Shown here in pieces: positions 28,014-35,792 of a stretch of DNA of 64,000 nt. Location of the stretch: NCBI RefSeq assembly GCF_001509835.1, contig NZ_JXTJ01000008.1, positions 124,001 through 188,000 of the forward strand, given 5' to 3'. Origin of the DNA: Allobosea sp. WAO (lineage in GTDB: Bacteria; Pseudomonadota; Alphaproteobacteria; Rhizobiales; Beijerinckiaceae). The stretch's first letter is position 1. Every line of letters begins with the position of its first letter. Position numbers and translations under genes: made by a program. Below the pieces are notes generated by a model that was not told where the DNA came from, ran no database searches, and worked only from the letters and a program-made list of their open reading frames with translations.

Positions 28014-29006
28014 ATGTCGAAGCTCATCACATCGTCGGCCAGCCGTCGTGGCTTCCTCTCGGGGGCGGCGGCGCTCGCCGTCGGTGCATCCCTTCCGGCC
28101 GCTGGGCCGGCGCTGGCAAAGGCGCCGCTCGCGGGCAGTCAGGCACCGTATTTCTATCGGTTCATGCTGGGTCAGGCCGAGGTCAGCGTCGTCTCCGACG
28201 GGCCGCTGCCGCTCGGCGATCCCGGCACCAACTTCGCCGGCGTCCCCAAGGAGGACGTCTACAAGATGCTGGAGACGAACTTCCTGCCCAAGGACAATGT
28301 CGTGCTCGAGCAGAACATCCCGATCGTCAATTTCGGCGACAAGCTGGTGATGTTCGACACCGGCATGGGTTTTTCCAAGGCGTTCGGGCCGACCACGGGG
28401 CGGCTCTTGAAGAGCATGCAGGAGGCCGGCATCAACCCAGGCGATATCGACGCCATCGTCTGCAGCCATGCCCATATCGACCATATCGGCGGCATCTGCT
28501 CGGCCGAGGGCAAGGCGCATTTCCCGAACGCCCAGATCTATCTCAGCCAGACCGATTTCGACTTCTGGACTGATGAGAGCAAGCTCGGCTCGCCGCTCAA
28601 GGCCTTCATCGAGCATGCGCGGGCCAATCTCCTGCCGGTGCGCGACCGCATCGTCTTCTTCAAGGACGGGCAGGAGTTCCTGCCCGGCATCCAGGCCATC
28701 GCCGCACCCGGCCATACTTTCGGGCACCACATCTTCCTGGTCTCCTCCGGCGGAAAATCCTTCGCCTTCCTCGGGGATCTCACCCATCACGCCGTGCTCT
28801 TGCTGGAAAAGCCGCTGATGGAGTTCGCCTATGACAGCGACCCCAAGCAGGCGGCGCAGTCGCGCGTGCGGCTGCTCGGCATGCTCGCCGAGAACAAGAC
28901 GCCGGTGATGTCGTATCACTTCGCCTGGCCGGGCTTCGGCAATCTCGCCAAGGCGGGCGAGGGCTTCCGCTACTACCCGGCGCCGATGCAGATGCTGCGG
29001 GGCTGA
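28014..29006 (+). CDS. Tat-exported metallo-beta-lactamase-fold hydrolase
   Basis: 330-aa protein with a twin-arginine signal (SASRRGFLSGAAALAVGASL, residues ~8-27) and the MBL dinuclear metal motif SHAHIDHIGG, with further ligand candidates in APGHTFGHH and FLGDLTHHA. This layout resembles lactonase/hydrolase-type MBL proteins exported folded with their metals. The substrate is unknown. AGGAGG lies 6 bases before the ATG at 28014; the open frame further left (from 27897) runs through the regulatory region and is not used. Confidence 0.85.
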   Translation: MSKLITSSASRRGFLSGAAALAVGASLPAAGPALAKAPLAGSQAPYFYRFMLGQAEVSVVSDGPLPLGDPGTNFAGVPKEDVYKMLETNFLPKDNVVLEQNIPIVNFGDKLVMFDTGMGFSKAFGPTTGRLLKSMQEAGINPGDIDAIVCSHAHIDHIGGICSAEGKAHFPNAQIYLSQTDFDFWTDESKLGSPLKAFIEHARANLLPVRDRIVFFKDGQEFLPGIQAIAAPGHTFGHHIFLVSSGGKSFAFLGDLTHHAVLLLEKPLMEFAYDSDPKQAAQSRVRLLGMLAENKTPVMSYHFAWPGFGNLAKAGEGFRYYPAPMQMLRG

Positions 29007-29342
29007 GCGAGACTAGACGATCCGCGTCAGGACCGGGGAGCGTGCGCTGGCGAGCGCAGGCGGGGCCTCGTGCGCTCGGATCGCCGCGCTCCCGGCCAGG
29101 TGTCTTGTTGCTTTTGCCAGGCTCGTCAGGTTCAGCGGCCCACGCATGATCGCGCACTCGTGCGGAGGTGCCGCGAGCCTGGACGGAGTAGTCCGAATGC
29201 CCCCCGCGGGAGCGGGGCTTTGCCATTCCCGCATGGTTAAGATGTGTTACCAAATTTCCCGATGCACCCGTTCGTGTCCCGTTGAAAGACGGCCGCCGGC
29301 CGGTGCTGACTGGTCCCGTTGCTTCCGGCATGGAGTACCGTC
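29007..29342 (+). other. 336-base intergenic region before the TackOD1 gene
   Basis: No convincing gene on either strand. It contains the structured segment described separately (29100-29222), then GGTTAAGATGTGTTACC at 29235-29251, which resembles half of a CtrA box but does not match the full spacing. GGAG at 29332-29335 is the Shine-Dalgarno for the ATG at 29343. Confidence 0.5.
29100..29222 (+). ncRNA. candidate structured RNA with 3' hairpin terminator
   Basis: A 9-base helix CCAGGCTCG (29117-29125) / CGAGCCTGG (29174-29182) encloses CGGC/GCCG (29136-29139 / 29170-29173) and a hairpin CGCA-CTCG-TGCG (29153-29164). A further hairpin GGAC...GTCC (29181-29194) and a strong CCCCGC-GGGA-GCGGGG stem (29202-29217) followed by CTTT end the segment. 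It does not contain the SRP-RNA GGAAGGAAGCAG loop and I match it to no known riboswitch. Could be a small RNA or a 5' leader of the TackOD1 operon; structure was judged by eye. Confidence 0.35.
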
Positions 29343-30638
29343 ATGCTCATGGGGGTCGACGGCTTTGCACTGACGCCGACCGCAAACTTCCTCGCTTATC
29401 CAAAGCTTCACGACGAATGCCGCTTCCCGCCGGGCTGGCAGCTCGTGGCGCGCGGCGAGATGATCGACGCATTGGTGCTGACGGCCGCCGTGCCCGATAA
29501 CGCGCTGCGGACGATCCTGGCGCATATCGGCGATCCGCTGGTGCCGATCGTCAGCCTGGTTCCGGACGAACGGCAGGGCATCGACGCGGGCGGGCAGGGC
29601 GAGCAGTTCGCCTGGGAACGCGCCTATGCGATCCAGGCGAAACTACGCGAGCTGCCCGGATCGATCCGCCACAGCGCCGAACCCGAGGATATCCTGCTCG
29701 CCAGGGTCTATTCCCGCGATCAGGGGCTTGTCCCGATCCTTGATTCAGGCGCGCGCGACCTGGTGCGCTACCCGGTCGCCGGGATGCTCGACAATGTCTC
29801 GGAGCTGGCGGCTGGTCTCGACCACAAGGGCTACCTGAGGCGCCGCTTCTTCGACCGCCTGTTCTGTTGCCCGCAATGTCGTTCCGCGCATTTGTCGGTG
29901 CGGGAGGAGTGTCATTCCTGCCGCTCCGCCAACATTACCGAAGAGGTCGTCGTCCACCATTTCCAGTGCGCGCACGAGGCGCCGGAATCGCAGTTCCGCA
30001 GCCATGGCGGCTTCACCTGTCCGAAATGCGCCCGGCCGCTGCGCCATATCGGACTCGACTACGACAAGCCGGGCTCGATCACCCGCTGCCTCGAATGCGG
30101 ATCGATCAACGACAAGCCAGCGGTTGGTTTCAAGTGCATCGACTGCGGTGCTCACCATGCGCCTGATCAGGTCCCGGCTCGGACCTGGTACGCTTACAGC
30201 CTGACTGCGGTCGGCCAGCGCCGGGTGCTGCGAGGCGCAGCCGACGAAAGCGTGCCGGCTCAGGCCGGGTTCGATCGCTTCCAGCTCCTGCTCGAGCACA
30301 CCAGGAAGGAGCAGCGGGAATTCGGCTCGCCCTATCAGGTCGCAAACGTCACCTTCGCCAACCGCAGTGTGATCGCAGCGCAGGATCTGCGGCTCTGGGA
30401 GCAGAGCCAGCAACTCGTCGGAGACACCCTGCACAGCGCACTGCGAGAGGTCGACGCCGTGCGTGAGCATGCCGAGGGCTTCCTCATCCTGATGCCGCGC
30501 ACCGGACCGCACGATGCAGCGCGCGCCCTGCAACTTGTCGCCGCCAGGATCAGGGGTGTCCTCAAGGTCGATCCGGGCTTTCGCTTCACGCTGGTCGACG
30601 ACGTCGCACTAGAGGGCTTCTGCAGCCGGCAGGGTTGA
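29343..30638 (+). CDS. TackOD1 zinc-ribbon protein with degenerate GGDEF-like C-terminus
   Basis: 431-aa soluble protein. Residues ~165-275 hold at least four Cys pairs typical of zinc ribbons (CCPQCRSAH, ECHSCRSANI, FTCPKCARPL, RCLECGSIN, KCIDCGAHH), which I recognise as the TackOD1 (thaumarchaeal output domain 1) type. The C-terminal ~130 residues (ANVTFANRSV ... LREVDAVREHAEGFLILMP ... ALQLVAARIRGVL) follow the GGDEF fold pattern, but the GGDEF signature is replaced by EHAEGF, so cyclase activity is unlikely. The ATG at 29343 follows GGAG by 7 bases. It overlaps no gene and is 2 bases from the glycosyltransferase start, implying coupled expression and a regulatory or sensory role for it. 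Confidence 0.75.
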   Translation: MLMGVDGFALTPTANFLAYPKLHDECRFPPGWQLVARGEMIDALVLTAAVPDNALRTILAHIGDPLVPIVSLVPDERQGIDAGGQGEQFAWERAYAIQAKLRELPGSIRHSAEPEDILLARVYSRDQGLVPILDSGARDLVRYPVAGMLDNVSELAAGLDHKGYLRRRFFDRLFCCPQCRSAHLSVREECHSCRSANITEEVVVHHFQCAHEAPESQFRSHGGFTCPKCARPLRHIGLDYDKPGSITRCLECGSINDKPAVGFKCIDCGAHHAPDQVPARTWYAYSLTAVGQRRVLRGAADESVPAQAGFDRFQLLLEHTRKEQREFGSPYQVANVTFANRSVIAAQDLRLWEQSQQLVGDTLHSALREVDAVREHAEGFLILMPRTGPHDAARALQLVAARIRGVLKVDPGFRFTLVDDVALEGFCSRQG

Positions 30639-30640
30639 AC

Positions 30641-31933
30641 ATGATCGAGCTAGACGCTCCCTTGGTGATGCTGGGGCAGTTCGACTGGGCCACCTGGTTC
30701 TCCATGTTCTGGTTCATGGTCCTCCTCGAGGTCCCGCGCTACACCCTGTCGGCGATCTCGGTCTTCGCGGCGAGCTTCGCCCGGCCGACCGTGCCGACGC
30801 CAGCCGAGCAGCGCTATCTCGACGGGCTGAAGCTCAGCGTCGTCATCGCCGGCCACAATGAGGCGGACGCCATCGAGCGCTGTCTGAGGTCGCTCGGCGA
30901 GCAGACCCGCAGGATCGACGAGATAATCTTCATCGACGACGGCTCGACCGACGGGATGCGCGAGATCATCCACAAGTACCGGTTGCTGGGTCAGATCGAT
31001 ATCGCCCTGTCCAATCAGGTGCGCAGCGGCAAATCTGCCTCCTGCAATCTCGGCTTTTCCCTTGCCAGGGGCGATATCATCATCAATCTCGACGCCGACT
31101 GCTCTTATGACTGCGACGCCATCGAGAGGCTGATCGAGCCCTTCATCGATCCCAGGGTCGGCGCAACGACCGGCTCGATCGGGGTGCGCAACTACGACTA
31201 CTCCGCCGTCACCGCCTATCAGGCGATCGAGTACATCGTCTCGATCGGCATGGGTAAGCGCGCCCTCGACATGCTCGACATGGTCGTCTGCGCCTCCGGG
31301 GCCTTCGGCGCCTTTCGCCGCGGAGCGATCCATCAGGTCGGCCTGCTCGCGCCCGGTCCGGGCGAGGATTTCGACCTGACCTTGCGCCTGCGCCGCTGCG
31401 GCTGGAAGATCCGGTTCGCCGCCAATTCCTGGTGCTTCACCGACACCCCCGCGACGCTTGCCGCGCTGGTGCGTCAGCGCCGCCGCTGGGACCGCGACAC
31501 ACTGCGCACGCGCCTGCGCAAGTTCCGCGACACCTTCCATGCCCGGCGGCGCCGGTTCGCGCTGCTGGAGACCTTCGAGCAGTGCGAGTGGCTGGTGATG
31601 AACGGGCTCGTGACCCTGGTCTTCCCGATCTATGTCGCCTGGCTGTTCCTGTGCTTCGGTGTCGGCGCCCTGAACATCCTGATCGCGGTCGCGCTCGTCT
31701 ATCTCGTCCTCGACGCCATAGGCTTCCTAATGGCGCTCGCGATCTGCCGGCGCTACAGCGCCGCGATGGTCTGGGCCGTCGCGCCTTACCTCCTGACCTT
31801 CGGGCTGTACAACGGCGTCTTCATGCGGTGCGTGCGGCTCCATGCCTATGGGGAGGAGTGGATCTACCGCGCTTCCTCGCGCGATTCCTATTCGCCATCC
31901 CGCGTCTCCCACCAGGCCCACTGGAAACGGTGA
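30641..31933 (+). CDS. membrane family-2 glycosyltransferase (processive polysaccharide synthase type)
   Basis: 430 aa. One N-terminal membrane helix (~15-45), a cytoplasmic GT-A domain with KLSVVIAGHNEADAIERCL, FIDDGSTD, NLDADCSYD, GEDFDLTLRL and the processive-enzyme motif RQRRRWDRD, then several C-terminal helices (~320-405). These are the D, DxD, ED and QxxRW motifs of cellulose/hyaluronan/PNAG/alginate-type synthases. No PilZ domain is fused. The start ATG at 30641 lies just after the TackOD1 stop; an in-frame TTG at 30635 is the alternative. It likely polymerises a cell-surface polysaccharide from a nucleotide sugar. Confidence 0.85.
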   Translation: MIELDAPLVMLGQFDWATWFSMFWFMVLLEVPRYTLSAISVFAASFARPTVPTPAEQRYLDGLKLSVVIAGHNEADAIERCLRSLGEQTRRIDEIIFIDDGSTDGMREIIHKYRLLGQIDIALSNQVRSGKSASCNLGFSLARGDIIINLDADCSYDCDAIERLIEPFIDPRVGATTGSIGVRNYDYSAVTAYQAIEYIVSIGMGKRALDMLDMVVCASGAFGAFRRGAIHQVGLLAPGPGEDFDLTLRLRRCGWKIRFAANSWCFTDTPATLAALVRQRRRWDRDTLRTRLRKFRDTFHARRRRFALLETFEQCEWLVMNGLVTLVFPIYVAWLFLCFGVGALNILIAVALVYLVLDAIGFLMALAICRRYSAAMVWAVAPYLLTFGLYNGVFMRCVRLHAYGEEWIYRASSRDSYSPSRVSHQAHWKR

Positions 31934-31937
31934 CGTC

Positions 31938-32948
31938 ATGATCACTCAGCTGCGCGATCATGAACGCGCCGACAAGTTCCTCAACGATGTCCGCGCCAAC
32001 CAGAAGGCGCGGCGCAATTACGGGCGCTATATCTACATCGCCGCCGTGCTCGCGACCTTCGCCTATCTCGGCAATGTCCTGTTCGGAAACCTGCTCTGGC
32101 TCAGGGCGGAAGGCCTGATCCTGTCCGACCATGTCATCATCGCCTCGCCTTACGCCGTCCAGGTGACGAAGATGACTGTCCAGCCTGGCCAGCTGGTGAA
32201 GCAGGGGGAGGTGTTGGCCGAGGTCAGCTCACCGCAGATCATGGAGGCCATGGCGACGCTGACCTCCAAGGCAGCCGAGACGACCGCCCGGCAGGCGGAG
32301 CTCGCGATCAAGCTCGAAGTCGCCAACGCGGTGATGAAGACGGCCGAGGAGCGGCTCAAGGAGACCGAGCAGCAACTGCGCAAGGTCAATACCTCGCGCG
32401 CCGGGCTCGGCTTCGTTTCCGACGCCTTCGCTGCGAATGTCCAGAAGGACCGCTACGCCGCCATGCAGGAGAAGGTTTCGCGCGAGGCCGAGCGCCGCGG
32501 CACGATCCAGCAACTCGCCCAGCTCGATCTGTCGCTGGGCGAGGCCCGGGCAGCCCTGGAGCAGCTGCGCCGGAGCTACAATGACGGCATCATCACCGCG
32601 CCCGCCGACGGAACCATCGGACCGAAGACCGCGGTCCAGGGAGACGTCCTGCGTCCGGGCGACAATCTGATGCAGCTCTATGTCGGCCACAAATACGCGC
32701 TGGTCTATCTGGAGACCGGCACGCTCTATGAGGTGAAGGTCGGCGATCCCGTGAGGGTTGCCGATGGCTTCAAGCAGACGGACGGCATGATTTCCGAGAT
32801 CCAGCCGATCACGGTGCCGCTCCCGGCGGAGTTTCAACGGGCCTTTCGCCCGCCCTCGCGCGGGCAGGTCGCGAAGATCCGGCTCGACGCCGAAGCAACC
32901 TTCCCGCTGGCATCGAAGGTCACGGTGGCTGGCCGGTCCTGGTGGTGA
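31938..32948 (+). CDS. HlyD/Alg44-like membrane-fusion protein
   Basis: 336 aa, N-in: cytoplasmic leader, one membrane helix (~31-52, YIYIAAVLATFAYLGNVLFG), then a biotinyl-lipoyl-like half motif (VQPGQLVKQGEVLAEV), a coiled coil (~100-225, rich in E/A/Q/R), the second lipoyl half (GIITAPADGTIGPKTAVQGD) and a short beta-domain. This is the layout of periplasmic adaptors, including Alg44-type partners of glycosyltransferases. Start ATG 31938, 4 bases after the glycosyltransferase stop. No outer-membrane partner is in the window. Confidence 0.85.
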   Translation: MITQLRDHERADKFLNDVRANQKARRNYGRYIYIAAVLATFAYLGNVLFGNLLWLRAEGLILSDHVIIASPYAVQVTKMTVQPGQLVKQGEVLAEVSSPQIMEAMATLTSKAAETTARQAELAIKLEVANAVMKTAEERLKETEQQLRKVNTSRAGLGFVSDAFAANVQKDRYAAMQEKVSREAERRGTIQQLAQLDLSLGEARAALEQLRRSYNDGIITAPADGTIGPKTAVQGDVLRPGDNLMQLYVGHKYALVYLETGTLYEVKVGDPVRVADGFKQTDGMISEIQPITVPLPAEFQRAFRPPSRGQVAKIRLDAEATFPLASKVTVAGRSWW

Positions 32949-32957
32949 TGAAAAGGG

Positions 32958-33015
32958 GTAGGCCGGCGCGGTCCTCGCGGCGCTTTGTATCTGCCCCGCG
33001 TCCGGGCGCCGGCCT
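32958..33015. repeat. GC-rich inverted repeat downstream of the hlyD-like gene
   Basis: Perfect 10-base arms AGGCCGGCGC (32958-32967) and GCGCCGGCCT (33006-33015), 38-base interior. It follows the stop of the three-gene polysaccharide unit and may end or protect its transcript, although no T-run follows. Confidence 0.45.
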
Positions 33016-33110
33016 GTATGCAGCCGGATGCCTTCCGGTGGGGTTGCGGCCTCCCTAGGCTCCCCTTCCAACGACGCCCGGATCGACGCGGGCGATTCAC
33101 GGGAGGTTCC

Positions 33111-34199
33111 ATGGCGCTCATCAGCAAGGTCGAGGCGGGCTTCTACCGCATCCCGCTCGAGGTCGCGGTCAGCGACAGCATGCATGGCGAAATGCTGGCT
33201 TTCGAGCTCAACACCGTTCGCATCACCGATGCCGACGGCGCGGTCGGCGTTGGCTACACCTATACCTGCGGCCGCAACGGCGCCGCCATCGACGCCATCC
33301 TGCGTCGCGAATTGCCGGAACTGCTGATCGGCGAGGATGCCGATCGCATCGAGCATCTCTGGAACAAGATCTGGTGGGCGCAGCATTATGGCGGCCGCGG
33401 CGGCCCGACCGTGCTGGCGCTCTCGGCCGCCGACATCGCACTCTGGGACTTGAAGGGCGTGCGCCTCGGCCAGCCGCTCTGGAAGCTGCTTGGCGGCAAT
33501 GCCGACCGGGTCTCCTGCTATGCCGGCGGCATCGATCTGGACTACCCGCTGGAGAAGCTGCTGGCGCAGACAGACGGGAACCTGAAGAAGGGTTTCCGGG
33601 CGATCAAGATGAAGGTCGGCCGCAAGCGCCTGTCTGAGGATGTCGAGCGCGTCGCGGCGATGCGCCGCCATCTCGGCGACGGTTTTCCGCTGATGGTCGA
33701 TGCCAACATGAAATGGAGCGTCGACGAGGCGATCCGCGCGGCGCGCGCCTTCCAGCCCTATGAGCTGACCTGGCTGGAGGAGCCGATCATCCCCGACGAT
33801 GTCGCGGGACACGCCCGCATCGTCCGCGAGGGCGGCCTGCCGGTCGCGGCCGGCGAGAACCTGCGCACGCTCTGGGAGTTCAAGCAGCTCGTCGCCACCG
33901 GCGGCGTCACTTTCCCCGAGCCCGACGTCACCAATTGCGGCGGCGTCACCGCCTTCCAGAAGATCGTCCACCTCGCCGAAGCCTTCAACCTGCCGGTGAC
34001 CTCGCACGGAGCCCACGACGTCACCGTGCACCTGCTCGCCGCGGCACCGAACGGTGCCTTCCTCGAAGCGCACGGCTTTGGGCTCGACCGCTACATCGCC
34101 GAGCCCTTGCGCATCGAGGAAGGGCTCGCCATCGCCCCGTCGCGGCCCGGCCACGGCATCGCGTTCGATTGGCAGGGGCTGGAGGCGCTGCGGGCCTGA
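33111..34199 (+). CDS. mandelate racemase/muconate lactonizing (enolase superfamily) dehydratase-like enzyme
   Basis: 362 aa with an N-terminal capping domain and an (alpha/beta)7-barrel. Catalytic set of the mandelate-racemase subgroup: KMK in FRAIKMKVG, metal ligands D in MVDANMKW, E in WLEEPI and E in AAGENL, and the His of TSHGAHDVTVH. That pattern, plus FPEPDVTNCGGVT, fits an acid-sugar dehydratase (galactarate/talarate or similar), substrate unresolved. GGGAGG lies 5 bases before the ATG at 33111. Converges with the HxlR gene, 7 bases apart. Confidence 0.85.
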   Translation: MALISKVEAGFYRIPLEVAVSDSMHGEMLAFELNTVRITDADGAVGVGYTYTCGRNGAAIDAILRRELPELLIGEDADRIEHLWNKIWWAQHYGGRGGPTVLALSAADIALWDLKGVRLGQPLWKLLGGNADRVSCYAGGIDLDYPLEKLLAQTDGNLKKGFRAIKMKVGRKRLSEDVERVAAMRRHLGDGFPLMVDANMKWSVDEAIRAARAFQPYELTWLEEPIIPDDVAGHARIVREGGLPVAAGENLRTLWEFKQLVATGGVTFPEPDVTNCGGVTAFQKIVHLAEAFNLPVTSHGAHDVTVHLLAAAPNGAFLEAHGFGLDRYIAEPLRIEEGLAIAPSRPGHGIAFDWQGLEALRA

Positions 34200-34206
34200 A
34201 CGCGGC

Positions 34207-34617
34207 TCAGCAGGTCCGGGTCGGCTTGTCCGGCCCGTCCATGCGCGCCTGGAAGGCTTCGCCCCAGGCGCGCATGCTCAGCAGCACCGGCTCCAGCGAG
34301 CGGCCGAATTCGGTGAGCTCGTATTCAACCTTCGGAGGCACTTCCGGATAGACGATCCGGCGTAGCACGCCGTCGTTTTCCAGCTCGCGCAGCTGCAAGG
34401 TGATCATCCGCTGCGTCGCCCGCGGCGTCAGCCGGCAAAGTGCGTTGAAGCGCAGCTTGCCGCGCAGCAGATGGAAAAGCAGCACCGGCTTCCAGACCCC
34501 GCCGAGAACCGAGAGCGTCGCCTCGACCCCGCAGCCGGTGCGGCCGGCGGGGCGCCGCCTTGGTCGCGTCTCCGCTTCCGTCGCCGGTGCCATCTCGACC
34601 TCTGTACTTACATCCAT
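34207..34617 (-). CDS. HxlR-family (DUF24) transcriptional regulator
   Basis: 136 aa; winged-helix HxlR core from ~33: TGCGVEATLSVLGGVWKPVL, FNALCRLTPRATQRMITLQL, DGVLRRIVYPEVPPKVEYEL. A Cys directly before VEATL matches the redox-sensing Cys of YodB/QorR-like regulators, and a second Cys is in NALCRL. It is divergent from a quinone reductase, the same arrangement as qorR-qor2, suggesting it senses quinones or electrophiles. I chose the ATG at 34617; earlier in-frame codons run through the operator region. Confidence 0.88.
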   Translation of the reverse strand: MDVSTEVEMAPATEAETRPRRRPAGRTGCGVEATLSVLGGVWKPVLLFHLLRGKLRFNALCRLTPRATQRMITLQLRELENDGVLRRIVYPEVPPKVEYELTEFGRSLEPVLLSMRAWGEAFQARMDGPDKPTRTC

Positions 34618-34650
34618 GATAGTACATGTCTCTTTTGTACGTACTTGTAA
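34603..34650. promoter_or_regulatory. GTAC-rich operator region between hxlR-like and quinone reductase genes
   Basis: GTACA (34622-34626)-N9-TGTAC (34636-34640) forms a dyad, and GTACTT occurs at 34604-34609 and again at 34641-34646. Four GTAC tetramers in 45 bases of an otherwise GC-rich genome, in the 87-base divergent region, suggest HxlR binding. The leftmost copy lies inside the first codons of the regulator gene. Confidence 0.5.
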
Positions 34651-34704
34651 GATATGAGGTATGGCGGCATTTCCCTGCTTTCGCAATCGAGCAGGAGCAG
34701 GGCG

Positions 34705-35694
34705 ATGAAGGCAGCATGGTATGAGCGCAAGGGACCGGCGAGCGCGGTCCTGCAACTGGGTGAGCGGCCCGATCCGGTGCCGGGACCGGGCGAATTGCTG
34801 GTCAGGGTCCGCGCCAGCGGCATCAATCCGTCAGACTGGAAGGCACGCGCCGGCTGGCTCGGCCGTGACCAGATGCCGTTCCCGCTCGTCATCCCGCATC
34901 AGGACGGCGCCGGCGAGGTCGTCGCCGCCGGCTCGCCCGAGTTGGAGAGCCGCGTCGGCGAGCGGGTCTGGTTCTACGAGGCGGCGCTCGGCCGGCCCTT
35001 TGGCGGAGCGGCGGAGTATGTCGCCTTGCCGGCGCGTCAGGTTCAGCCGCTGCCGGACGGCGTCTCCTTCGCGGAGGGCGCCTGCCTCGGCGTGCCGGCG
35101 ATGACGGCGCATCGCTGCGTCTTCGCCGACGGGCCGGTCGCCGGCAAGGTCGTCCTCGTCACCGGCGGTGCCGGCGCGGTCGGCCGATATGCGATCCAGT
35201 TCGCCAAGCAGGGTGGGGCGCGGGTGATCGCCACGGTCAGCCGCGAGGAGCAGGCGCGCTCGGCCAAGGCGGCCGGCGCCGATCTCGTGCTCAACCGCCT
35301 GACCGATGACCTGCCCGCCGGCATTCGAGCTTTCGCCGGCGCGGAGCGCGGCGTTCATCGCGTCGTCGATGTCGCCTTCGGTGCCAATCTCGATCTGACC
35401 ATGCAGGTGCTGGCGCCGCGGGGTGTCGTCGCGACCTATGCCTCCGACGCGATCCCGGAGCCGGCCGTGCCGTTCTGGCCGCTGATCACGCTCGATGCGA
35501 CGATCCGCTTCGTGCTCGTCTATGTCATGGACCAGGCTGCACACGATGCGGCAGCCGCCACGATCGGCGAGGGGCTGCGCCAGGGCTGGCTCAGCCATGA
35601 GATCGCGGCGCGCTTCCCGCTGGAACGCATCGCCGAGGCCCATGAGCTGCTCGAAGGCGGTCGCCTCGTCGGCAAGGTGGTGGTGACGAGCTAG
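34705..35694 (+). CDS. NADPH:quinone reductase / zinc-independent MDR enzyme
   Basis: 329-aa medium-chain reductase of the quinone oxidoreductase group. No structural zinc Cys cluster; NADP-site VLVTGGAGAVGRYAIQFAK (~150-170), N-terminal RASGINPSDWKAR and C-terminal FPLERIAEAHELLEGGRLVGK are typical. It reduces quinones or reactive enones. Start ATG 34705 follows GGAGCAGGG. Likely repressed by the divergent HxlR-type regulator. Confidence 0.87.
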   Translation: MKAAWYERKGPASAVLQLGERPDPVPGPGELLVRVRASGINPSDWKARAGWLGRDQMPFPLVIPHQDGAGEVVAAGSPELESRVGERVWFYEAALGRPFGGAAEYVALPARQVQPLPDGVSFAEGACLGVPAMTAHRCVFADGPVAGKVVLVTGGAGAVGRYAIQFAKQGGARVIATVSREEQARSAKAAGADLVLNRLTDDLPAGIRAFAGAERGVHRVVDVAFGANLDLTMQVLAPRGVVATYASDAIPEPAVPFWPLITLDATIRFVLVYVMDQAAHDAAAATIGEGLRQGWLSHEIAARFPLERIAEAHELLEGGRLVGKVVVTS

Positions 35695-35703
35695 AGCACC
35701 GGA

Positions 35704-35728
35704 CCGAAAAGTGGAATCCACTTTTCGG
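35704..35728. repeat. short perfect palindrome (element G)
   Basis: CCGAAAAGTGG (35704-35714) and CCACTTTTCGG (35718-35728) with a 3-base loop, followed by gcgaatccgatgctttggc. Between the quinone reductase stop and the convergent quiC stop; it can act as a bidirectional terminator-like hairpin. The 'aaaagtgg/ccactttt...gaatccgatgc' type is a dispersed Rhizobiales palindrome distinct from the other families here. Confidence 0.75.
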
Positions 35729-35792
35729 GCGAATCCGATGCTTTGGCAAAGAGATAGATCGCCGGCGCGCGTCCGACAGGACGCTCGGCGAG

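Noticed and set aside
29100..29222. Reading the structured segment as 4.5S/SRP RNA
   Set aside because: The start (TGTCTTGTTG) looked reminiscent, but the universally conserved GGAAGGAAGCAG loop is absent.
29235..29251. GGTTAAGATGTGTTACC as a CtrA box
   Set aside because: Only the first half-site fits; at the required 7-base spacing the second reads TACC rather than TTAA.
33111..34199. Calling the enolase-superfamily gene a specific dehydratase (gluconate or galactarate)
   Set aside because: The catalytic residues fit several acid-sugar dehydratases; nothing here separates them.
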